This document shows, in pieces, positions 56,810 through 64,000 of a DNA stretch of 64,000 nt. Source of the DNA: a bacterium (GTDB lineage: Bacteria; Auribacterota; Auribacteria; Auribacterales; Auribacteraceae). The position numbers were made by a program, and so were the translations under genes. The first letter of the stretch is position 1, and each line of letters begins with the position of its first letter. The notes under the pieces were generated by a model, which worked only from the letters and a program-made list of their open reading frames with translations, searched no databases and was not told the origin of the DNA. Location of the stretch: the NCBI GenBank assembly GCA_018435605.1, contig JAHDNF010000003.1:248001-312000 (forward strand), in the 5' to 3' direction.

Positions 56810-56926
56810 ATGACAACAACATTGATGGAATTGATTGGAGCATTAACTGAAGTATCCGAAGACGATAACTCAATCGTATATTTTGTGGATTATCTCATAA
56901 GCACAGGGCAACTCAAATATTGCTAA
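56810..56926 (+). CDS. 38-residue ORF with a strong ribosome site, unknown function
   Basis: ATG to TAA encodes 38 residues: a hydrophobic/acidic start (MTTTLMELIGALTEV), an acidic turn (SEDDN), then a mostly hydrophobic stretch (SIVYFVDYLIS) and a short tail ending in Cys. The ribosome site AGGAGGGG is among the strongest in the window. It lies downstream of a sigma-54 promoter and 66 bases before the kinase gene, so it could be a leader peptide or a small signalling partner. No family was recognised. An inverted repeat CCTCCTG (56765-56771) / CAGGAGG (56798-56804) could pair with the ribosome site, but only if transcription starts earlier than predicted. Confidence 0.6.
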   Translation: MTTTLMELIGALTEVSEDDNSIVYFVDYLISTGQLKYC

Positions 56927-56992
56927 TAGCGCAACACTCTGTTTAGTCGTTAGTTTTTGTATAGTTATAGTCGAGTAACAAGGATGGGCAAT

Positions 56993-58180
56993 ATGAAATA
57001 TGAAAAGAAAAATCCATTAATACTTATCGTTGAAGATGATATACGCACTGCTGAGATGCTCAGGCTGGGATTGAGCGCGCGGGGGTTCGATTCTGTAGTG
57101 GCGTATGACGGGTACGAAGCTCTTTTGTGCATAGAAAAACAAATTCCTGATGTTGTATTGTTGGATTTGTGTTTGCCCGGGGGTATGGATGGACTCGACT
57201 TGTGCCGGCGTATCAAAACAGAATACACCAACACTTTCATCCCTGTGATTTTTCTGACCGCAATGGATGATGTGAAAAGTAAAGTGGACGGTCTGGACGC
57301 AGGCGCTGATGATTATATTACCAAACCGTACGATTTTCTTGAAGTCATAGCCCGATTGAAATCTATGTTGCGAATCAAACAGTTGCAGGATGAGTTGGTA
57401 ATAAAGAACAAAAATCTTGAGGAACTTAACGCGTTGAAAGATGATTTTCTGTCCGTTTGTTCGCACGACCTTCGCAATATAGTAATGCCTATCACGGAAG
57501 CGAGCGCGCTTATACGCGATAACGTTATTCCACATAGTACAGGTAAATTTGCGGATATCATTCACCGTCAGAGTAAAAAGATGGTGCATTTGCTCAATAC
57601 GCTACTTACTTCGCTGAAATCCGACAGGGGTGATCTTGTGTTGTCTCTGGAAAATGTTGATGTGATAAAGTATCTTGAGCAATACGTGGATGATTGCGTA
57701 TTAGTGCAAAACATTCAAGATGTGGAAGTCAACCTTGAAATAAAGAAACGGTTCAGACGGTGGAAATTCGATCCTGCCAAGATTGATGAGGTCTTGACAA
57801 ATTTGGTTTCCAACGCGCAGAAATTCGTACCTGCCGGCGGAAAAATAACTTTACTGCTGGATGGATTCCGCAAAGGCGGCGTCGATTATATGGTCATGGG
57901 GGTAAAGGATACCGGCGAGGGTATACCTGAAGACAAACTGCAACATATTTTTGACAAATATGTTACCTCTAATTCCGGCAAGCGTGGGATCGACATGGGG
58001 CTTGGGCTTGCCATCTGCAAATCTATTGTTGAGAAACACGGTGGTTTTATATGGGCGGAAAGCGTTGTCGGTATAGGCAGTACATTTTATTTCGCACTGC
58101 CGGAAGTCAAAACAGCCGTGTCAGCCGACGAACGTATTTCCGGTTCTATACCCGGTGTAATCTACGAAAAATATAATTAA
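56993..58180 (+). CDS. Hybrid response regulator-histidine kinase
   Basis: About 395 residues, cytoplasmic, no membrane segment. Residues 8-125 form a receiver domain: acidic pair E14/D15/D16, phosphoacceptor D58 (LLDLCLPGG), conserved K111. A short coiled coil leads to the dimerisation/phosphotransfer domain with H158 (CSHDLRN). The ATPase domain follows, with the N-box (N274, LTNLVSNAQ), DTGEGIP and GLGLAICKSIVEKHGG. Receiver-first kinases of this type act as intermediates, controlled by phosphorylation from another kinase. I chose ATG 56993 since AAGGATGG lies just before it. It probably shares the sigma-54 promoter with the 38-residue ORF. The partner proteins are unknown. Confidence 0.88.
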   Translation: MKYEKKNPLILIVEDDIRTAEMLRLGLSARGFDSVVAYDGYEALLCIEKQIPDVVLLDLCLPGGMDGLDLCRRIKTEYTNTFIPVIFLTAMDDVKSKVDGLDAGADDYITKPYDFLEVIARLKSMLRIKQLQDELVIKNKNLEELNALKDDFLSVCSHDLRNIVMPITEASALIRDNVIPHSTGKFADIIHRQSKKMVHLLNTLLTSLKSDRGDLVLSLENVDVIKYLEQYVDDCVLVQNIQDVEVNLEIKKRFRRWKFDPAKIDEVLTNLVSNAQKFVPAGGKITLLLDGFRKGGVDYMVMGVKDTGEGIPEDKLQHIFDKYVTSNSGKRGIDMGLGLAICKSIVEKHGGFIWAESVVGIGSTFYFALPEVKTAVSADERISGSIPGVIYEKYN

Positions 58181-58201
58181 ATGTAGATGAAACAGCATGC
58201 C

Positions 58202-61200
58202 TTATCGGCATTGAATACGTATAGCACTTTGTTTATATCCAAAAAGTTCCAGTATCATTATGGTAATTTTAACAATTTGATTGGCGCTTAAATTAGTTTC
58301 AACGTATATATTTGTTCCCTTAATCTGCTCTGGATCTCTAAGAGCTTTTTGAGCGCTTGAAGTACAAAAATACGGACGATTTTTCCCAAACAGATTTAGG
58401 ACTTTGTAAAAATTATTCGTATGATTTGTTCGCATAATATCGCATATTGTTATTAGAAGACTTTTCCAATTCGACACATAATATCTTTTCTCTTCAAATA
58501 TAAACGAATATACTTTCATATTTGCGTAATCAAATTCTGCAGAGATGTTTAAATATAAAACCATATTTGAATCGTCTTTAGCATAACCAACACTGGATAC
58601 TTCTATTTCTTCTCGCTGTAGCAAATTAAGACTCGGAGCTACGCTTTCCTGCATATCAGGAATAGCGACACTTCTAGAAATAACATCAGACCCTTTCAAA
58701 GAAAAATAGCCTGCCTCTAATACAATATCCGAATCTTTCAAAAAGCAATTCAATCCTAAAGAGATGGCGGATTTCATGTGACTAGTTGTTCTTTTATACC
58801 CAAACAATAGTGATACTCTTTGTTCGAGTTCCGGTTTACCGATTGGAGCATATTTTTTTATTATTTCGAAAGAAACTATCGCATATTCTTCAGGTGAAAT
58901 GTGAAGTGGATTTTGACTTGCATCAGCATTATTTCGCCTTCGAGGCTTTATGTCTTCAAGTTTATTTTTATTTTCATGATAAAAAAAACGGTTTCTTACA
59001 AAAACAGTGTTACTTTTTAGTAAATATCTTTTTGCCCGATCAAATATTTCCCGTATTCGGCGTCCGGCTTTTGCGCATCCCCAGCACTCTCTCATTCTGG
59101 TAATCAATTCTTCTTCATGAATCGGACTTTCTATTTTTATTATTGAAATGAGGAGCAGAGCCAATTTATCTATATCTACATCATATATATTGCCCTCTCT
59201 AACTAGAACAGGATATTTCTCATATTCTACGAGAATATCATCACCAAAGCCTGTATAATCGTCATAGTCAGTTTCTTGAGAGGGTTCTTTTTGAATTTCA
59301 ACGGTATCTTGACTATTATTATAAATTATTTTATGGGCTGTTTCTTGAGAATCGTCAAGGAAAGAATCAACAGATTTTAAACTAAGCTCATCAAATGTAG
59401 ATTCATTAGGCAATTTTTCTTCTTTCACACCGTCAACATTATTTACAGGACGAATCCCAATCCTATTCAATTCTTTTTTTAATTCTTTTATAACAGATTC
59501 TGGATCAAGCCTGAATTCAAACTCACGGATACGGAAAAATGACCAATTGCATCTTTCCAACATTCTCTGGCGTTCCATATCCTCAGAGTATTTATCACGC
59601 CCATGCCAAAAATCCCCATCACACTCGACAGCCATCTGTCGGGTATCATCTTGAACTACCAGATCAATACGTTTACTACCTACCTCATGTTGAGGTATTA
59701 CTTTGTATCCCTGTTGAGCAATAGCCAAAGCTACGTCTACTTCAAACCAGCTATCAAACGGTTTTGGTGGCCTTTCAATTTGTCTATTCGCATAATAGAC
59801 TTTTTTTTGTAATTCTTCTATGTCTACGCCTTCAATTCGGTTAATATAACTCATTGGATCATAAAAATGATCAAGGAGCTTTCTGCGTAAACAGAATGAA
59901 CTTAAATCATTTGGTTTAACGGAGTGAAATAACCATAACTGCTCCTTTGCACGACTGACTGCGACATTAAAACGTCGTTCGTCTTCTGGTTTTGTCAATG
60001 CAGAAAAACGTGCATTTGTTGCTACAACCATGGTTAAAAAAATTATATCCCGTTCATCTCCCTGAAAACTATACGGATCCCCTATAATTATTTTTCTTTT
60101 TTCAAATTCTTCTTCCCCAAGTCGCTTTGATAATTCTTGCTCAATATAAGGTATCTGTCCTCCTTTACTTCCTAATAGAGAAATGACCCCCATTGTTTTG
60201 CCGGAATATCTGGAATCTGAGCAACATTTGATAACCTCTTGAATTAATCTTTGTGCTTCATTTTTATTTATAGCCCGCCCGCTACTTCCATCTCTTTCTC
60301 CATTATCTACATACACATGAACGATAGGATTAAGACGATTAGGCGGGTACTGTTTTAGAGGAATCAATGGATGGTCGGAATAGAAATTATCATTACAGAA
60401 GCGTATTATCTCCGGCATGCATCGGAAATGCTCCCTAAGTTGAATCATATTTGTCCCAAAACGGCGTTGCGCATGGGCAAAAAGACTTGTTTCAAGATCG
60501 AAGGAACTTTTGTGAATAAAATCATCTAAATATTTTTCCTGTAACATATATATTTTACTTTTATCGCTTACGATTTCAGGTGCAATTTGTTTATCGTCGC
60601 CAACTATTATAACTTTTTTTCCAAGATATAACACAGGTAGCGAATCAATACCACATTGTGAAGCTTCATCAATTATCACAACATCAAATATTCCTTCATC
60701 AAAAGCTACAGTATCATACACACGGAAAAGCGGCATAATCCAGCATGGAATTGCATCTTTACATTGATTTAAATGCTCTTGAGCCATACGTTTCTGCTGA
60801 TTTAAATATTTTCCTGTTTTTCTGATTTTTCTAAATTGTTGTTGCCAAGCAACAAAATGCTCTCTATGTTCCCGACTCATTCCTTTAATGCAGTATGACC
60901 ATGCTTTTAAAGAAGCGAGTTGAGCTATAGTATGTCGAATATCGTCTTCGATTACTTTGAATTTTTGCTCAAGAGGTTTGACGTTTGCTTCATCAAGATA
61001 ATCAAAAATCCATGAGTGTGCCTGCTGATATTCCCATGCTTTATGCAATCCAGCAAGCCGCTCATTCCAAATGGTATCCTGATATGTAGTAGTAAGCAAA
61101 TTGGCTAATATTGGCGCATTTAATTTTAATTGCTCAATAACATTAAGTAATTTTTTCAGTTCAACACTCTTTTTCTTTTCATAGTCTATTTCTTGTAAAA

Positions 61201-64000
61201 GATTAAAATAGCCAGAATAATCGGTCTTTTTTGTAATGATATCAGATAATACATTGTAAGCCTTTTTGTATAAGGGATGTGAATTTCCATTTTTCGATAA
61301 TTCTTTTATTTTGCGTAGTTGAAACTTAATTTGTGCCATCGTAGTTTTATATAAATTTTCGATTCTAATTGATTCAATAATGGATAATAGCTTTCCAATA
61401 TCATCACATGTATACCAAGCAAGATTGGTTGAATTCAAGTGTGATCTAATTAATTCTTTTGTTTGCTTAACTTCTTCAAACAATTTGTCTATTTTCTTTA
61501 GCAAATCCAGTATTTGATTGAGCTTATTTTTCTGAAGAATAATAAGTCCTTCAACTTTTGGGATATTAGCCTCAAGCAGTGCCCATGCTTTGGCTATATT
61601 TAAAGTCATTTCGACATACGCAATAAGTTTGTCTAACTGAGGAATGGATTTGCATATTTCAGAATCGACAGTAATATTTTCTATGATATATTTATTTTCT
61701 CTAACTATCTTGTTATTAAATATTTTTTTTACCTTCCCGCCTTTTTGTAGATAATCTTTTAAATTTTTCGCATCTTTCAACAGTTTATTATCTGGTATAA
61801 CATCAGATAGGTTGAAATCACAATTATCGCAAACAACAAAATTTCTTTCTATAATTTGAAAATATCCTTCAAGTTCCTTACGATAAGTATTCCACATTAT
61901 CTGATTACCAGAAAGCAAATCAAACACGGCTCTCTTAACCCATTGCTCAGGAAAATTATCAATCTCTTTTATATGGTCATAAAGCATGGCAAGTTGTTTA
62001 GAACAATTTCCAAAAACATCTTTTGGAAGTTTTCTCAGATGTTCAGCTTCCCAAGTAGCTAATAAATGCTTTCTCTCAAGTGTCTGACGCCTGATAGAGA
62101 GATACTGATCAAAATTCTTTTTGAATTCCCCACCCTCAGGTAACTCGCTACCGATATCCGGTAATTTTTCATATTGCCTATTTAGCTCTGATAATAAATT
62201 TAATTTTTTCTTAAGAAAACATACATCATCTGCTGAAAGAGGAAATGGGAGTGTGTGGGGTATTTTATCTGTAAACCATGAAAAAGCATTCTCATGCTCT
62301 TTAATTAACGACACTATTTCTGTCGCTGTTCCTTTGTATACGCCAACTACATGTTCCGCATGATTGTCTTTATCTGCAATATCGATAATCCTATTTCTAA
62401 TCCGAGCACGTTCAGAGCGTAAAGACTCCAATTTTTCCTGGATATTTGCAATCTCAATATCTTTATCGTCTTGATCCCAATATTCTTGTTCATACAATAT
62501 GCCGTTTACACTTTTCTCAATGGATTGCTTTTCTTCAGGGCCTGAGCCAAGAAGACTAACACACAACGGTTTTATTTGATCTGGCATAAGGTTATGCAAC
62601 ACTTTTAACGCGCGAGGTGTTTTTGCTGTAATTAATATTCTTTTCCCTTGAGCTAAAAGATGGCAAATAAGATTGACAATCGTATGTGATTTTCCTGTAC
62701 CGGGAGGTCCTTTTACCAAAACACCGGAGGCATAATCAAATTTTTTTATAATCTTTTCTTGCTCTTGGTTAAACAGTTTTGGGAAAAATATTGATGAATC
62801 GGTATAGACTAGTTTCTTGTTATTATTATCACTATCTATTTTGCATGATTCATCATCTGTGTAGTCTCCAAAATCCTCACCAATAGATCCAAAAGCATTT
62901 GTAACACGTCCGGTGGCAACCACATTACCCTTCATCTTCTTTAATACTTCAACATATATATGAACCGAGCGTTTCCTTAAAATTACCGCCGGCGCCAGCT
63001 CTATTATGAGTTTTTGGGATGTCTCAAATGACGGAATGCCGTTTTCTCCAGAATCCTTTTCAATAAATTCTCCATCTTTTGACATTGTATTCGCAAGAGA
63101 TTTTAGGACTGGTATTACACTGGTCTTATCGAAAGGATTGTCTGCTTGTTGCAATAAATCAACGATGTTTTTTTCATTTTTAACCGGTAATATTTCTGCG
63201 TCTATGATTTCTCGCTCGAGTTTTAATCCAGTATTATCCGGCGATGATGAAATAATAAATTTGCCGGATTTAGCTTCAAAGATAAGATCAATTTTTGTAG
63301 TAATAAGATGCCGGCATAATTGATCGTTTACTGGTGACATCCATTTTAAAAGCCCTATCCCAAGGATGAGTTCATAATCTTCACCGAGTTTCAGTTGTGC
63401 CTGATGTATCGTAAATAACTTCGAATAGATATCATGAACAACTTTCCACCGCACATATTCATCCCGCCATATATCCCATTTATTTTCGATATACGTTTCA
63501 AACTCTTTTGAAACTTCAGGGTAATCCTTTAAATATAGCATCTTGTTTTGTGGTTCTGAAGTTGTATCTTCTGGTAATGAGTTTTCTTCTCTTATTTCTT
63601 CCTGAAGTACTGGATAATCGCTTAGATTACTCAAACTGGCTTTATTTACCCATTTTTCGCAGATTGAAGGCAATGAAGGCATTTGAGGTTCTTTAGCTTT
63701 TTTAATTTCAATCCAAATGTCACTATCATTTTCTTCAGAAGTTCCCCATAACTGACAGTAACATTCTTTTTCATGCGGTATCGAATTCAGCCATAATACA
63801 TGCTCATATTTATTGATGTGCATGATAGGCCGTGAACTAAGGTTAGCTACCTCAATAAGAAAATCTAAAAACCGTATGATTTTTGGTTGTTTTGTGGGAT
63901 GAGAAAAAGTTGTGTGAGTCCTATTTTCAGTTGATTTGAGAACATATTCCTCAGTTATCTGATTAAACGATTCTATTCCATCTATAGGTTCACCTGTGAA
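58202..64000 (-). CDS. Superfamily I helicase with Vsr-like nuclease domain, N-terminus cut by window edge
   Basis: At least 1932 residues: the frame is open from the first possible ATG (63823) to the right edge, and the extra 59 codons read as normal protein (RFLDFLIEVANLSSRPI), so the true start lies outside. A DUF4011-like/helicase body has Walker A GPPGTGKSHT (near 62700), Walker B VIIDEASQ (near 60675), FRCMPEII and VAVSRAKEQLWLF. A Vsr/DUF559-type nuclease domain follows (SWFEVDVALAI, IDLVV, AVECDGDFWHG near 59620-59690), then two winged-helix DUF3320-like repeats (EEELITRM near 59110, KPELEQRV near 58820). The gene is clearly more AT-rich than its neighbours. Proteins of this layout occur in defence islands, so an antiphage role is plausible but inferred. 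Confidence 0.85.
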   Translation of the reverse strand, partial: FTGEPIDGIESFNQITEEYVLKSTENRTHTTFSHPTKQPKIIRFLDFLIEVANLSSRPIMHINKYEHVLWLNSIPHEKECYCQLWGTSEENDSDIWIEIKKAKEPQMPSLPSICEKWVNKASLSNLSDYPVLQEEIREENSLPEDTTSEPQNKMLYLKDYPEVSKEFETYIENKWDIWRDEYVRWKVVHDIYSKLFTIHQAQLKLGEDYELILGIGLLKWMSPVNDQLCRHLITTKIDLIFEAKSGKFIISSSPDNTGLKLEREIIDAEILPVKNEKNIVDLLQQADNPFDKTSVIPVLKSLANTMSKDGEFIEKDSGENGIPSFETSQKLIIELAPAVILRKRSVHIYVEVLKKMKGNVVATGRVTNAFGSIGEDFGDYTDDESCKIDSDNNNKKLVYTDSSIFFPKLFNQEQEKIIKKFDYASGVLVKGPPGTGKSHTIVNLICHLLAQGKRILITAKTPRALKVLHNLMPDQIKPLCVSLLGSGPEEKQSIEKSVNGILYEQEYWDQDDKDIEIANIQEKLESLRSERARIRNRIIDIADKDNHAEHVVGVYKGTATEIVSLIKEHENAFSWFTDKIPHTLPFPLSADDVCFLKKKLNLLSELNRQYEKLPDIGSELPEGGEFKKNFDQYLSIRRQTLERKHLLATWEAEHLRKLPKDVFGNCSKQLAMLYDHIKEIDNFPEQWVKRAVFDLLSGNQIMWNTYRKELEGYFQIIERNFVVCDNCDFNLSDVIPDNKLLKDAKNLKDYLQKGGKVKKIFNNKIVRENKYIIENITVDSEICKSIPQLDKLIAYVEMTLNIAKAWALLEANIPKVEGLIILQKNKLNQILDLLKKIDKLFEEVKQTKELIRSHLNSTNLAWYTCDDIGKLLSIIESIRIENLYKTTMAQIKFQLRKIKELSKNGNSHPLYKKAYNVLSDIITKKTDYSGYFNLLQEIDYEKKKSVELKKLLNVIEQLKLNAPILANLLTTTYQDTIWNERLAGLHKAWEYQQAHSWIFDYLDEANVKPLEQKFKVIEDDIRHTIAQLASLKAWSYCIKGMSREHREHFVAWQQQFRKIRKTGKYLNQQKRMAQEHLNQCKDAIPCWIMPLFRVYDTVAFDEGIFDVVIIDEASQCGIDSLPVLYLGKKVIIVGDDKQIAPEIVSDKSKIYMLQEKYLDDFIHKSSFDLETSLFAHAQRRFGTNMIQLREHFRCMPEIIRFCNDNFYSDHPLIPLKQYPPNRLNPIVHVYVDNGERDGSSGRAINKNEAQRLIQEVIKCCSDSRYSGKTMGVISLLGSKGGQIPYIEQELSKRLGEEEFEKRKIIIGDPYSFQGDERDIIFLTMVVATNARFSALTKPEDERRFNVAVSRAKEQLWLFHSVKPNDLSSFCLRRKLLDHFYDPMSYINRIEGVDIEELQKKVYYANRQIERPPKPFDSWFEVDVALAIAQQGYKVIPQHEVGSKRIDLVVQDDTRQMAVECDGDFWHGRDKYSEDMERQRMLERCNWSFFRIREFEFRLDPESVIKELKKELNRIGIRPVNNVDGVKEEKLPNESTFDELSLKSVDSFLDDSQETAHKIIYNNSQDTVEIQKEPSQETDYDDYTGFGDDILVEYEKYPVLVREGNIYDVDIDKLALLLISIIKIESPIHEEELITRMRECWGCAKAGRRIREIFDRAKRYLLKSNTVFVRNRFFYHENKNKLEDIKPRRRNNADASQNPLHISPEEYAIVSFEIIKKYAPIGKPELEQRVSLLFGYKRTTSHMKSAISLGLNCFLKDSDIVLEAGYFSLKGSDVISRSVAIPDMQESVAPSLNLLQREEIEVSSVGYAKDDSNMVLYLNISAEFDYANMKVYSFIFEEKRYYVSNWKSLLITICDIMRTNHTNNFYKVLNLFGKNRPYFCTSSAQKALRDPEQIKGTNIYVETNLSANQIVKITIMILELFGYKQSAIRIQCR

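Noticed and set aside
56895-56925. GCACAGGGCAAC resembles part of a c-di-GMP (GEMM) riboswitch core
   Set aside because: The rest of the conserved core (the GAAA tetraloop region and GGGACGCAAAGCC) is absent, and the bases lie inside the 38-residue ORF.
1-64000. CRISPR arrays, tRNA or rRNA genes, insertion sequences or phage genes
   Set aside because: I saw no regularly spaced short direct repeats, no tRNA or rRNA-like sequence, and no transposase, integrase or phage structural gene in any frame.

Overview
The window looks like a chromosomal segment of a Gram-negative bacterium with moderate G+C genes and AT-rich intergenic spacers. It encodes LPS heptose synthesis, Wza-type export, beta-barrel outer-membrane proteins and probable sigma-54 promoters. 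The mix (exosortase-type exopolysaccharide genes, a giant secreted subtilase, thrombospondin-3-like repeats, tandem LPS-kinase-like proteins) resembles uncultured lineages near the PVC group such as Omnitrophota. That placement is tentative, since no rRNA is present.

Layout. 1-10.7 kb: an exopolysaccharide locus with an EpsI-like tail, an outer-membrane barrel, a GumC/Wzc-type BY-kinase, Wza, a Wzy/ligase-TPR protein, a GT4, RmlB on the opposite strand and a UDP-sugar dehydrogenase. 10.9-12.3 kb: prmA and a small Cys-rich protein. 12.3-19.3 kb, minus strand: an eight-gene housekeeping operon, rplU-rpmA-obgE-proB-proA-nadD-rsfS-argS, bounded by a clear sigma-70 promoter and a terminator. 19.4-24.7 kb: single genes for an AlkD-like glycosylase, NUDIX, Na/Pi symporter, site-2 protease, HTH protein and macrodomain. 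24.75-38.2 kb: a compact 12-gene operon from a TTGACA-17-TAGAAT promoter to a strong hairpin. It encodes a radical SAM protein, heptosyltransferases, ADP-heptose synthesis, two tandem-kinase proteins, further glycosyl and phosphoglycosyl transferases, a degenerate AcpS and Asd. 38.2-40.2 kb: a small protein behind a sigma-54 promoter, and a GT-C membrane protein. 40.3-53.9 kb, minus strand: a 4547-residue secreted subtilase with six repeats of about 550 residues. 54.1-58.2 kb: an RNase Z-like protein, a degenerate Eco57I-like protein, and a sigma-54 promoter followed by a 38-residue ORF and a response regulator-histidine kinase. 58.2-64.0 kb, minus strand: an AT-rich helicase-nuclease running off the right edge.

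The two sugar loci together would make and export a surface polysaccharide and build the LPS core. Three GG-N10-GC promoters (near 200, 38570 and 56750) suggest that an RpoN regulon links the exopolysaccharide locus, a small protein and a signalling kinase. The most unusual items are the giant repeat subtilase, the four LPS-kinase-like domains in two adjacent genes, the AcpS homologue lacking its metal ligands, the rsfS gene with no normal start codon, and the 38-residue ORF with its promoter.
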